Origin: Sitta carolinensis
Lineage: Eukaryota; Chordata; Aves; Passeriformes; Sittidae
Assembly (NCBI GenBank): GCA_032173965.1
Contig: CM063283.1
Span: forward strand, 39,925,743-39,989,742
DNA: 64,000 nt
Direction: 5' to 3'
Position 1 is the first letter of the stretch. The number at the start of each line of letters is the position of its first letter. Positions 26,501 to 38,599 of this stretch are shown here, piece after piece. Under the pieces are notes generated by a model. The model searched no databases. It was not told the DNA's origin and worked only from the letters and a program-made list of their open reading frames with translations. The translations under genes and the position numbers were made by a program.

Positions 26501-27705
26501 GAATGTTAAGGTATTCAGTCTCAATCAGTATATCAGATAGGAAAGTAAGTTTTGGAGTCAGTAGGACCAATACCTGACCATTGTTTTCTTTTAATTGAAA
26601 CAATGACAATCTCGTGTTAAGAACCCCAAAGGACATAGCTCAAAATGGAACAGATTCAAAAGTCCTACTAAATATTAGTTTTAACTGCATGGTCTAATAA
26701 GAGCTTTAGTCCTGCTGAAAATTCTGAGGCATAGATCATAAAGTATTGCTGTATGCACCCATTTTTATGTTACACTATGCTGTGTGTCTGGAGAGAACTG
26801 GGCTACATCTCTGCAGCAACAAAAATTTCCATAATCATGTTTTTAAACACCCTTTTGCTCCCACAACATTTTACAGAGGAAAATCTTAGACTCAGTTATC
26901 TTAGATGCCCTCCGATATTTGTCTCCATCAAACCAGACCATAAAGCAGTTGTTCTTCCTCTTAGGGAATTTCAAAGTATCCATGTGGAGCTGTCAGAAAC
27001 AACAAGAAACCTGCATGGGAGACCAGTGTAGTCCTGTACTGGCACTTGAAGTCTAATGTGATATGGAAAAGCATTTCAAAGAGGTTGTGCACCTATTTTG
27101 AAAAAAAAATAATCAAATCTGTATCAAGGTGGAATTGAGGAAGTCTAAGGAATTAGTTCAGCCTTTAAGAGACTTGCAAACTTAGTCAGCTGAATGGCTT
27201 TTTAGTCTGCATAGGTTTAGTTCATTTGCCCCAGATGAACTCCTGGATTTCATTTATGATATTAGGCTCCTGAAGCCAAATATGATATGCTGGGATATCC
27301 GAGATATACTCACGAAAGTGACAGATGATATATAAAGTAGACCTATGTCACCCTGAGTGGCAGCTGGAGTATTTGGGAAGTGACATGAGATGAACATGTT
27401 TAAGCAAATTCTTTGTGTATCAGTCAATATATTGACCACACATTTTATCAGTTTACTTAAATGTAGGCACCTACTGCAATTTTGCTTGCCCTAGAATATG
27501 CAAACCATCTTACTGTTATGGTAGTTAGACCACAATGCTTTCAGAAGACCTTTATAGTTCTGAAACATAAACTGTAGGACAGAGAAAGAAACACCCAATC
27601 AAAAATGGTACTAGCATTCTGTGTGCAGGCAGCTGAACTAAATCCTGCATAGTGTGGGTGAATCTGAATTCCACCTCCATGTACAATGATGAGGTATACA
27701 GGGAA
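23543..27705. other. Non-coding AT-rich DNA
   Basis: About 4 kb with no recognised gene or transposon. A more GC-rich patch at about 25070-25230 contains a perfect 10-bp palindrome. A 15-base A run lies at 26101-26115. Open frames are up to 92 codons, unconserved in appearance and without plausible splice context. Confidence 0.5.
25182..25202. repeat. Perfect 10-bp inverted repeat, 1-base spacer
   Basis: CCCTGGAGTA, then G, then TACTCCAGGG. Both arms pair over all ten bases. The surrounding 150 bases are more GC-rich than the region. It could be a dimeric transcription-factor site or chance; no transposon boundary is evident. Confidence 0.9.
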
Positions 27706-28385
27706 TGTTATGGCTCATATTTTTTTATTCTATTGGTTTATTATTAATGCTTTTAATGTTGATGGTTGGTTCTGACATTCCCCCATGTGTATCCCCAAAC
27801 TGGTTTATCCCTGAAAGCTGTATCCTCCCCTAAGCTACCCTTTATGGCAATCCCCTCCCTTTGTTCCAGACCCTTCCCTATCAATCATTGTTTCCCTGCC
27901 CCTTGTTCTGGTCCCTTCCATGTCAATCCTGCCTTGAGCAAATCCTTCCAGTGTCTCCCCGGGCATTCCTGGGGAGCTCCCTATCCTGACACCCCACTGG
28001 GACATGTGACCTGTTCTGCCCCCACCTTCTGTCCTTGGCCTCAGGACAGTGCCCTGACCCTCCTCACCCCACCCCTGACACTTCCCCACAGGTTTAGGAT
28101 TTGTACCCACCCCAGAATTGCTGCAGTTTTTAATCCTGTGCCCAGCAGTGCTCAGGGCTCTCCTGTTGTGACCCCTTCAGCTCCAATAAACCTCTACTGA
28201 TGGAACCTCCTACAGAGCCTCCTCCTTCTCCTTTACCCGACTCCTGACGTGGCTGGCAGACCCTGCACTGTAGAGCAAGCTGCTCTAAAGGTTCAGCTGT
28301 TGGTAAAGCCCCAAACCACGGCTGTTCCACACCTGGCGCAGCACTGGGGTGATACGAGCGTGCCTGGGCTCCGGTGGGCTGTGTC
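27706..28385 (+). mobile_element. Endogenous retrovirus LTR, copy 1
   Basis: It starts TGTTATGGCTCAT, matching the TGTTATGG-type start I associate with passerine LTRs. It is pyrimidine-rich through U3 and has a polyadenylation signal AATAAA at 28185-28190 followed by the U5-like CCTCCTTCTCC block. It aligns along its length with the second copy at 33838-34500. The equivalent of that copy's TATA box is replaced by CCCCGGGCATTCC, so the promoter is probably dead. The expected CA end reads CG at 28384-28385. No flanking target-site duplication was found. The 144-codon frame at 27766-28200 runs through it but does not resemble a retroviral protein. Probably a solo LTR. Confidence 0.7.
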
Positions 28386-29690
28386 GAAGGAAGACTAGGA
28401 GGAGAATGAGCCAAGTGAATACTGTATTGATGTGGGGATTTTGCCAATATATATGTAATTATTTACTGGGAGCCTTTTGTAACAATAATAAACTGTGCTT
28501 CATGTTTATTAATATGAGAAGCATAGAAAGGTAAAATAATGCTTATCAACCAAGCTATTTGAAAACCTACAAAATAGCACTATTTAAGCAACCCCTTTTT
28601 TCTGTTTTTCACATAATGCTTCACAGCAATAACAATTTTTTTTTTTCCACTTGAATTACTATGCAATAAAATGGAAAAACCTCCAAGACTTTTCTGAAAT
28701 GATACCACTAACAGGGATACCAGGTGTGGTTTACAAGACTGTAAATCTTCCATCTGCTGCATATACAAGTGTCTCTGCCTTAACAATTCTGCTAAAGATG
28801 ATCCCAAACTCACTTCTTAGAATACCAAAATGATGTCTTGAATACACTGGGAGAAGAAAAAACTTTTTCTTTACAGAGAAATGAATTAAAAGATATTAAT
28901 TTGAATTTTTGTGCCTTCAGAGTGTCACTGCTGCAAATCAGAAAACATGTGAACAAAAGGTATAAAATTCTAGTTTTGTATTTATAATAACCAATATTGT
29001 AATGCTACCACTTATAACTCACCTGTGATTAACTCTGCAACAATTTTGAAGTAAAATTAAATAGTTTTATTTTAAAATTATTTTTATGTACACCCAGAAC
29101 CACTGAAGAATTCAAGTACATAACTAAGCTGAAATTAAATTTAATCACCTAAAAGCAACATTCTGGAGAACTTGTTCCAGTCCTATCACTTAATCCAATG
29201 TTTGTTGCCACTTCTCTCTTTTTACCTGTGTAGTGCTTATTGTTTTCAGTTGTGCTTTTGTTTCATTCTAAAAATTTTACACACTTCAATTTTCTTATGT
29301 ATGTAGAACAAAGATTTTGTATTTTTAACTGAAATAACCCACAATTTTCTGGTTTTATCTATTTTCTTCTTGAAAATGTATCTTCAGATTTATTGTCCTC
29401 TCATCAGATTTGAAAATAATCTAGATTGCAATTGGAAGTTATGATACAATGTGATATTGAAAAAAACCCTCTATAAATCAGAACTTTAATTTTTATTCTG
29501 GTTATCTGATTGTAATTCTTAACACAAAATTATATATTTTTATTTGGAAATGTTCATAATCCATGTTTATCAAGCTAATATTTTTCTTATAGTTGCTGCC
29601 TTCAAGTTTACTAACAGTAGGATAGTATCCTAATTCCTTGGTGAGAAATTGTAATCAAATAGCTTTTGACTTGCAAATGTATTTTTAATT
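28386..29690. other. Non-coding sequence between the two LTR copies (left part)
   Basis: AT-rich unique sequence without gag, pol or env similarity in any frame. This argues against the two flanking LTRs bounding one provirus. No host gene is seen. Confidence 0.6.
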
Positions 29691-29723
29691 AAAAAAAAAA
29701 AAGAAAAAAAAAAAAAAAAAAAA
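29691..29723. repeat. Poly-A tract with one interruption
   Basis: Twelve A, one G, then twenty A. Not associated with a recognisable retroposed body. Confidence 0.9.
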
Positions 29724-30001
29724 GATAATAGGAATTTTAACTTGGGAAAAAAAGAGGATGAGATTTTTAAGGTGCTGTGCTTAAATAATTCATCAAAAAT
29801 AAAATGGAGGTGATGGGTGACATAAAAAAGAACCATAATCGTTCATTAGTTTTGATGGTATATCACACAATGAAAGAATGACAAGTTATTCAATAATTCT
29901 GAAAGAAAAGATAATGTTAAACATAAGCTCTATGTTTTGAAGCAGCTGTGTTTAGACAGAATTGAACAGCAAAAGGAAGCATAGTTTAGCTTATTGCATT
30001 T

Positions 30002-30002
<1 letters not shown>

Positions 30003-30048
<46 letters not shown>
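30003..30048. repeat. (TA)n(TG)n compound microsatellite
   Basis: About six TA units pass into about sixteen TG units and back to TATAT. This is a typical vertebrate dinucleotide microsatellite, probably length-polymorphic. Confidence 0.95.
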
Positions 30049-30050
<2 letters not shown>

Positions 30051-31329
30051 CTGACGTGTTTCTAAATTAATATCTCTGAGGCTGTTTGAAAGTAGTACAC
30101 TTTAAATAGGTATGCAGAGGTAGGTTTTAATTTAATTGACTGTTCAGAGAATTGAGTGAAGCTCAAAGTTAAGAGCAAATGTAAGTCAGAGAAAACTCTA
30201 CTTCAGAGTAGAACTTTTCAGCACATTATTCCTGTGTTTTCTAGAAAATATTGTGGTGGATGAAGCATAGCTTGCGCTGAATATTTTCACTGTTTAGGCT
30301 TGCACTAAATAATTTTTGAGGAATCTGGATTTATTCAGTGTCTCAAATTTCCTACATTGATATGTAGTTCAGAGAGCTGGTATATTCTCTACGGCATCTG
30401 ATGTACCTCTCACTCCCAGCCCAGTATTTAAGTTAGATATCTTAGTTTGAAGGATGATCCTCCTAGCATTCCCCCCATCTTCTGCATTTTTTTTTTCTTT
30501 TCCTCAAGCAGAACCTTCAACCTTGTTCAAAATTTGCACAGGGTCTAAATATATTCTGGTTTACTTTGTTTTGGCTTGTTCTGTTAGATGCCTATTCAGC
30601 TAAAGGGAATTTGTGCTTCTGCGCACAAGCTGTTACTTTGTTCTATGTTAATCTTATCATTTTGTCTGTAGAAAATTATGCTATAACTTGGGTATAGTCT
30701 CATTAACCATTAAAGGTGACTGGAACAGAAATCAAACTTGAGAATTTAGCTGGTTTTTGATAGTTTAAAATCTGATATATCTTATCAATTGAAGACCAGC
30801 TACTACAAGACACTCACACAAGGTCTAGTTTGCATATAGAAAACCATGCATGTGTAAATACCACATTCAATTTTAGCATAAAGTGAAATATAGATACGTA
30901 TGAGAAATAAAACTACAATTGAAAGACAGAAATATATATTGATTTTCGTTATAAGAGTTGTTTATATAAACTAATCTGAAATTCTTGAGTAGAAATTCAG
31001 AAGGAAAAGCAATTCAGTCTGTCTCCCTAGAATATTGGAAGAATTAACAGTAAACAGACAGAGGAAAATTACAGACAGTACAGAAGATAATACTATAAGC
31101 TTCATAGTTCTTCTACTTTTCAAAGATTTTCCACAAATTCTTTAGTTTTGAACCTTTGTATGTTTCTTCTGTATCTCCTAAATTGTTTACTATAATACTG
31201 AAATTTTTATAATGCCATTTTTATATTACCCATGCATGGGATAACCTGTTTGAAAGTGAAATGAATATATGCTTAGGAGTATTGAGTATCCATGGAAGCA
31301 TATAATGGCTATTATTATAGAATATACAA

Positions 31330-31395
31330 AATATATAAGAATGTATATAGATATAAGAATATAGATATATAAGAATATAGAATTATAAGAATATC
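31330..31395. repeat. Short tandem repeat, 15-18 bp period
   Basis: Four or more imperfect copies of a unit close to ATATAAGAATATAG, with single-base differences and slight length changes between copies. AT-rich low-copy minisatellite. Confidence 0.8.
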
Positions 31396-33837
31396 CTTTT
31401 GTATGCTGGAAAAATAGTGAGACAGCTTCACAGTCTTTTAAGTAATTAGGTCCTCTACACTTTGTACAGAAGTATATACAGAGCCTCATAAGAGTAATGC
31501 TTTATTTTAATTTCATTTCAGTGGATAATTCTATTCACATTTATAAATAGTAAATAAAACTGGCTGTGATTGCAATTGAAAAATAAGTGTTTCAATATCT
31601 ACAATTTCAACACATCCACGATGCCCTACAAAAAACCAATTTATTTCTGAACTCCTGTTTAACACAGGACATTGAGACAAGATTTGTCCAATAATGTATG
31701 ACTTTTCCATTGTTATCAAAGAAAATACCATGTTTTGCTTTCAATCTCAGAATAATAATCTTATATCTGAGTTCAGGGACTGCATTTTCAAACCATCATA
31801 TTTTAGTGTGAACTACTGACAAGCTGATATATGAAAAATATTAAAAAGTCTATCAACACAAAGTGTATCCAAAGGACCTCTAAAAGTAACCCTAAACTGA
31901 GTAACTGATTGCAAGCTTATGATTCTGGAGCTGCTCACAGCTATCTCCTAAAAGACATCTGTAGATTTCACATACATTTCATAACAGCCTAAGTAATGCA
32001 GGCTAACCCAATTTTTGCAGTATCGCACTTTTCAAGGCACCCAGATGATCTGTGCAATCATATGGATTTTGATCCAAGAAAAATAGAAATTCCATGAGGG
32101 GGCCATAATAGAGAGAAACACTGAAAGAAATACCAGTTTCACACAGAAATAAGAATCAGTTTCTGATAAGTACTTTCAGTTCAGATACGTTCATACTTAC
32201 AGAACTATTTCTTTTATACTAAGCGTGTTATTAAACTTCCTAAAATAGTTATAAAATAGATGTTCTTTTCCTATTAAACAACAAGCTCAACCTAATGGGA
32301 GACTAGAGCTCATTTTTTCTCCTAGGATTTTACTTACTTAAGGAGATTGTTGAAGTTTGCTTCAATTCACCATGCAGCACAAATTCACTGGCTAAGCGCC
32401 GGATCAAAGAACTACAGCACTGTTCAAAATGTTGTGAGCTACAATCTGATTTCCAGAGGCATGAAAGAAAATGGAAGGGAAAAGCAAAGTAAAAGATGGA
32501 CAGATTGCTTAAGGTTATAGTAGAGTGGCAAAGCCCACTGATATAAAGAAAAAAGCCAAACAACAAAGCCACACTATAAATCTCTGGTAGTACTTTCCTT
32601 TTCATTCCACTGAGGGAATTTTTTTTTTTTTTTTTTTAAATTGATCCAAGTATATGATAAAAAACCAATATTGGTAATGGAGAGAAAAGATCAGGAAGTA
32701 TCTGGAAGATTGGACTACTTGGTAAAAATATATTCTCTAAATCTGAAAATCCATGGCTATGAATTTCAGAGAACACAGGAAAAAGGCCTGGCAGGTAATG
32801 GCTGTAACAACCCAGTTGCAGAACGTTTTTGAGACAGTAATAAAAAATCTTATCTTGCTACTGTGGGCATTTTAAGACAGCAAATCATATTTTTCACATG
32901 AAGTCCTAGTCTAAAGTTAAAATATTTAGCTTACACTATTTTTATTGGTACAATCTTTTTCCAGTGGGAGAAACGCAGTCATTTGCAGGTATGATGGGTA
33001 GAACAGTCCTCTAATGCTCAGCACCTATTTTTAAAGTGGTTATTTTATTCTAGGTTCTTCGGTGTTACATGGCTGAAGTCAGACAAGAATTTCAGCCTGC
33101 AGGATTGTTTTTGTTTCTTAATTTTAAAAAGGAAAATAGAGCATGGCTAAGCCCATAAGCTCCTGTGTGACACCTCAGTGATAACATATTAAAGAAAGAC
33201 ATGCAATGAGGAGCGAAAAGTGAGAAACAGTGAATCCAAACCTGGGGAAGAATGTTTGTGTGGGAGAAGGTGATTTATATATTTTTTGGTTTAGTTTCAC
33301 CATTCTACTCTGTTGCAAATTAATAATAAATGAAATTACTATTCCTCGAGTTGAGTCCTGTTAGAGCAACTGGCAAGTCATGTCCCTTTATCTCAACCCA
33401 TCAGCTTTTTCAGCTTATTTTCTCCCCTTGCCATGTTGTGGAGCAGAGAGGAAGGGAGCAGCTGAGAAAGGGTCAGGCATATAGCCAAGCTCACTCCCCC
33501 ATGATGATGAAACAAGGTCTCTAATCAGTAGCCCAGTGTGAGAATTTTCACACTGTCCTTCTCTTGATTAAAAGTAATGGTATACATGAAGATGGAAAGT
33601 ATAAGAAAAAAGTGTCAATCACTTTCTTAAGGTCTGAAGAAAAAAATCTTTCAGTGCAATCTCAGGACCAAACTGTTGAATAAAAAAAAAGAATTTTTAG
33701 GAAGCTCCAGCTGTATTCTGCTAAGGCTCGAACATCTACTTTTGTAGACTCAGAAAATGTTAGAGTCATTTAATTTGACATCTTGTGTGATATGGACAAT
33801 AACATCTCATTCAGTGACTTCTGCAATCAGTCATTAG

Positions 33838-34500
33838 TGTTGCAATCTGTGTTTATTTTAGTAGTTTGTTGTTCACAGTTTTGTGGTTAATCATTTATCC
33901 CTTTGTTCCCTGTTTTCCTGAGCTGGTTTATCCCTGAGTTGTATCCTCCCTTAAGCTGTCCTTCAATGTAACCCTGCCCTTTGTAGCAGCTCCTTACCTG
34001 TCTGTCAGTGTAACCCTGCCCCTTGTTCCTCAACCTTTCCTGTCAGTCCCACCTTAGGCCAATCCCTCATTGTTCCACCCCTTTATATATCCCCTATGCC
34101 TTGACACCCCTTGACATGTGACCTGCCCTCTCCCCCACCTATCCCAATTGGTTTAGAGGATACGGCCTGATTCCCTCACTCCTCCCCTAAGGGTTCCTCA
34201 TTGGCTGTTTGTTTGTGCCCACCCACCAATTTTTTGGTGCGTTTAAACCAGGCACAGCAGTGCTTGGGGCTCTTATGTTCCTGACCCCTTCAGCGCCATT
34301 AAACCTTTCTTGCTGGAACCTCACAATAGAGAGCCTTCTCCTTCGCCCAATCCCTGATGTTGGTAGAAGATCCTGCACCTTTTGAGCAAGTGGCTCAAAA
34401 GGTTCTGCCGTCAGTAAGACCCCATACTGAGGCAGTTCCCCACACCTGGTGCAGCCCTGGTATCTTCATTGAGCCAGCCCAGGCTCTGGTGGCTATGTCA
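33838..34500 (+). mobile_element. Endogenous retrovirus LTR, copy 2
   Basis: It begins TGTTGCAATCTG and ends ATGTCA, giving the TG...CA ends of an LTR at about 663 bp. It has a TATA box TTTATATA at 34082-34089 and an ATTAAA polyadenylation signal at 34298-34303, then a U5 region parallel to copy 1. The five bases before (ATTAG) and after (ATTTG) differ at one position, compatible with an aged 5-bp target duplication, so this is probably a solo LTR. It shares with copy 1 the CTGGTTTATCCCTGA block and the GACATGTGACCTG block. Family name not assigned. Confidence 0.7.
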
Positions 34501-35736
34501 ATTTGCCTAGAAATCCTGTCTTTTCCTGATTTAGATTTGCTACTGGCTATTATGTTTACAGGCTAACTTTTGCTTCAGTTAAATATTAGCTGGTGAGATT
34601 TCAAATTTTTTGAAATTGTTTCTTAAACCTCATGTGTCACTGTCTCTTTTTCTTTTTCTTTGGTGAGTAGTTCCTTGATGTCATGGAAATAGCTGCCTAT
34701 ATGTTGCTTGCGACCCTACTCTTTCTTGTAGCCTCTGGGTAATGTGGCAAGAAAAAAAATAAAAAGCAATTTTGTTACCTCACTCCCACCAATCCAGATA
34801 TCAGAGCCTGATTTGACCTACCATTAAAAATGTCAGCCTGTAAAAATACAAGCACTTTTTACATTACTGTGGAACTTGAAATACCAGAGTCACATTTAGC
34901 TGCTCTAACTTACTATTTTAAGAGTATGTTATGTAGTACAGTGTGGTAAGAAATGGTAACATTTTCTAATACCGCAAATATATACTATAAATCTGTAAAG
35001 GCTAAGGAGTGTAGATCCACTGCTTTCGACAGAAGATCTGCCAAAGTTACTGAATACACAAAATTTCTGATACTATTAAAATAAGCTGTCCCCAACACAG
35101 GCTGTGTATGTCTTTATTTAATAAAGACACTAGCTCAGTTATCATACCATTGTAAAATTTCTAATCTCAGCATAGAGTGTATTTCTTGTTTGTCTCAAGA
35201 ACTTCTAGTGCATATATCAGGGGAATAAAAGAATAAGCTAATAAAAAGCACAATTTCCATGCTATTTTCATAGTAGAATTTGAACAGCCCTGAAAGATAC
35301 CCCATGCATGTGTATACACCTGCAGAGAAGGCTGTGGGTGGTAAATTCATTGAAAAGCAGTTAAAACTAAAAGGCAAAGCCCACTTGGTAAATTGCTCAT
35401 GTTGCTTGCTTTCACAGTTGGCATTTTCTCAAATCAAAATGAAGTACACTTTTTCAACAAGGCTGCAGAAATGTTGAGCTGTTTACAAACCAAGTAAACC
35501 ATTTCCCGAAATTTTACAACTAGAATATCTTTAACTTTCACAGTTGACATAGAAGAGAACCATAAGAACAATAACAGCAACCATCCATTTTAAAATTTTA
35601 AGTGGATGCATAGATATAAACTGTTTATTATCAGTGTCTCAGTACAATGACTCCTACCCAGAAATTAGGTAAGTTGCTATGTGATACAGTAGGATGAAAA
35701 CTCTAAATTGTTACACTGCTTTCCAGTAAGCATTAT
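34501..35736. other. Non-coding sequence, nothing recognised
   Basis: AT-rich unique sequence. No repeat family or exon recognised; short frames around 35195-35477 on both strands look random. Confidence 0.5.
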
Positions 35737-35880
35737 ACAGATATTTAGCTCAGCCAATTAGAGCATTTTGCTAAGAGCATCAAGGTTATGTGTTTGATCC
35801 CTGTAGGAGCCATTCATTTAAGAGCTGGATGTTGTCACCCCTGTGGGTCCCTTTCAACTCAGAATATTCCATGATTCCTT
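35737..35880 (+). mobile_element. tRNA-Ile/CR1 composite SINE (TguSINE1-like)
   Basis: The first 75 or so bases are a decayed tRNA: a TTAGCTCAG box A (35745-35753), the TGCTAAGAGCATC anticodon arm resembling tRNA-Ile with the anticodon triplet changed, a TGTTTGATCCC-like box B, and a GGAGCCA end. The remainder, GTGGGTCCCTTTCAACTCAG then AATATTCCATGATTCC, is a CR1 3' tail. This tRNA-Ile head plus CR1 tail is the architecture of TguSINE1, a SINE described from passerine birds and mobilised by CR1 machinery. Both promoter boxes carry substitutions, so the copy is old and presumably silent. Flanking duplications are not expected to be obvious. Confidence 0.85.
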
Positions 35881-36627
35881 ATGTGTAGTCAAGAGTAATT
35901 TCACGTATTCTATGATGAGAGTAGCTGTAGTTCTTATAAGGTCCAACTGGTGAGTGGACCAAAACTATTCCTTCAATCAACATTATTTTCTGAATTGATT
36001 GACATGATTGGTAAGAACAGCCATCTCTTGGTATGCGGTTGATGAATGATATACTCCAAGTACTTAGTTTCTCCAGTGACTATAATTGAATCTTTGAATG
36101 GCACAGTCAGATTTCTTCATCTGCATTGTTGATTTCAACAGCTGGATAAGACAAATCCCCTGGCCATACTGATCCACAAATTCTTGGAAGGCATTAATAA
36201 TAATTTAGTTGTACAGAAGATGTAGAAAACATCTTGAGGATGTGATTCTAATTAACAGATTTTATTCTAATTAACTAAGAACTGATTGGGAATATGGATG
36301 TGGGACCTACCTATAAAGACTTAAGTATGAAATGGCTACATTTATAATCTTCAAAATTGGATAGTGGAAATACAGTAAAACCAAAACAGGAATGCAAACT
36401 TCAAGAGAAATTGATATTTGTATGAAAAGATTTGACAGAAACTGTAAGCACTGTGAAGGAAAATATGAAGCGTAATGAGTGATAAAACCAGCTAAACTGC
36501 ATGTTTTCATGATAAACCTGGCTAAACTGCATAATCTTGAACAAAAGAGGAAAGTATTCAGAAAATGGACACTGTTTATCTGAAGAACAGACAAAAAAGC
36601 CTTAGTAGTCACTACATCTACTTGATG

Positions 36628-36672
36628 CAGTAACTTATCTTTTAGGGTCCCTTCTAAACTTTCGATTCATGA
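36628..36672 (+). mobile_element. Possible decayed CR1 tail
   Basis: TTTTAGGGTCCCTTCTAAAC then a CGATTCATGA-like end resembles the CR1 3' terminus. The similarity is short and degraded, and nothing upstream supports it. Confidence 0.3.
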
Positions 36673-37414
36673 AGTACAGTGGCCTTTTGCAAAGTGTCAG
36701 CTTATATTTGTAGGAATACCATAGGTAATAAATGATTTTTTTGTTCCCCAATTCCTTTTGTCATCTGTGCTGTTCTTTTAACTTACCCTCTCACCTCTAG
36801 GAATGTTGAGATGTAGTTTAATAAATCAAAAATATCTCGAGGACCAAACTGAAACTTGCATCCATTTGTTGGGTTTTTTTGTTTGTTTTTCATCTTCCTC
36901 TCAGTTTCTACTAATTTATTGAAATATAATAAACTTGACAAAATAGGATTTTAAATTAGTGGGTGGAAACAGGTGTTGAAAATTCTTGCTGTGGACTGGT
37001 TATGAACATTTTGTTTCCCCCCAGGGAACCTATTTGTAATGATATATTTAAATATCAGGGACATTTTTTCTACCTGCTGGTCGAGTCAACATATTGCACC
37101 ATAAATTCTGGTTTCTTATTAGCTGTATGGCTTTTTTTGCTATGTAGATAAATACAGAATGAAAAACCAGCAATGACTGTAGCTCCAAGTCTTCAGATAA
37201 TAATTTTCTTTCCATTTATTTCTTCCTTCCTTTTATTGAATCTTACGGTAGAAGTGGCCAGCTACACAAACATGCAAGTGCTGGTGGCAGACAAGTAATG
37301 ACACTAGCACCTGTGCAGAACTGCAGCTTACAAGGAACTCAAAAACAGCTGCAACCATAAGCAGCAGCCAAAGTCTGGAGTGTCACTGAGCACACAAAAG
37401 TGAGGACAGTTGGG

Positions 37415-37570
37415 TTAATGAGGTAAGCAAACACATTCATAGGCCTCCAAAGAATTCAGAAGTGCGAGGGCTATTTAATAATAAATTGTAAACATTTGTC
37501 TTCAGGCATGCATTACCTACTTGCCAGTGTTTAGAATTGATAAATTAGATTTATTTGTGACTTTTTTTAA
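37415..37570. promoter_or_regulatory. Forkhead-motif cluster, possible enhancer
   Basis: It contains TAAGCAAACA and TGTAAACATT, both forkhead-type sites, about 65 bases apart, with an intervening AT-rich TTTAATAATAAATTG. Composition is balanced and no repeat is recognised. Speculative without conservation data. Confidence 0.2.
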
Positions 37571-38044
37571 AAAGATCCCTTGTCCATAATTTTTACTCAT
37601 ATTCTCACATTTTTCTACTCTTTATTTTTTGAATTAAAAGGATTTTTTTCTGTTTTCTATTAATCTATTATGCTACAAGAAAAGTAACACGATACATTTA
37701 ATTATTCCTTTATTAATGGAAGAATTTAGAATATATTTGATGAAATATACTTCTGAACCAGAAATACCTGTCAGAAATCTGATGGTTTCAAAACCAAGAA
37801 CATCCCTGTTTTCAATAGTGACAAAAACTAGCATTACATCTGTACTCTTGAGTGACTCAAATGGATCTGGAATGGTGAAAGAACAGCTGAGACAGTACAA
37901 AGGGTTGAACTCAATTATGCAAATTAGGAAGTTTGGGCCTATGTTTTAACACAGTATCTTATACTGATAATGTTGAATACTGATGCTAGAATTCTATGCA
38001 TATCATTTTCTGACAGAAATGTTGGGTTCATTTGATTTTTGTTG

Positions 38045-38140
38045 ATGGGGGTTTTTTTGCTTTTTTATTTTATGATGTTTTATTTTGCTTTGTTTTGTTT
38101 GGATTTTGTTTGTTTCTTTTATGTTTTGTTTTGTTTTAAA
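38045..38140. repeat. TTTTG-rich low-complexity stretch
   Basis: Irregular repeats of TTTTG and TTTG with T runs over about 95 bases. No gene or transposon body is attached. Confidence 0.8.
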
Positions 38141-38577
38141 GTTTCAAGGAAGATGAAATTGTAGTTGTCTGATCAGCACTACTTTCTGGTGCCATTTTGA
38201 TATTAATTTCCAAGTCTTGATTTTTTAACTTCTCCTTTAGAGGCCCATTGAAACTTTTATTGAATGCATACACTCCTATTTGAGTTCCAGAAGTGTTTTC
38301 AATCATTCTGAGTACTTTATATATATCTGCCAACTCATGAGCTCATGATTGCATAGTATCTTTTGCCAGAGGTGTTGAAATCAGTAATAGTACTTTCTTG
38401 AAATGGTTATTCATACAAAAAAAGAAACTCTGAAATGCAACTATCTACAGAATCAGTAAATTTCTTTTTCCCTTGTATTTTTTCATTGTCTACAATTGTT
38501 TGGCCTCTGGTCCTAGTGTAGTTTCACTGCCTACACATTTGATAGCAATAAAATATTTAATGCCAGAGAAGAAAAGG

Positions 38578-38599
38578 AAAAAAAAAAAAAAAAAAAAAA
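38578..38599. repeat. Poly-A homopolymer, 22 nt
   Basis: Twenty-two uninterrupted A after an A/G-rich lead-in. No processed pseudogene is recognised upstream. Confidence 0.9.

Larger units (their letters stand above)
29724..33837. other. Non-coding sequence between the two LTR copies (right part)
   Basis: AT-rich, no gene or retroviral coding remnant. Includes the (TG)n at 30003-30048, a short-period repeat at 31330-31395 and a T19 run at 32619-32637. Frames up to 91 codons are judged random. Confidence 0.5.

Noticed and set aside
27766..28200. 144-codon plus-strand frame, longest in the window
   Set aside because: Lies wholly inside an LTR, is Pro/Ser-rich because U3/U5 is pyrimidine-rich, and has no retroviral protein motif.
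27706..34500. A single provirus bounded by the two related LTRs
   Set aside because: No retroviral coding trace between them, and the LTRs are too diverged for a recent pair; kept only as an alternative.
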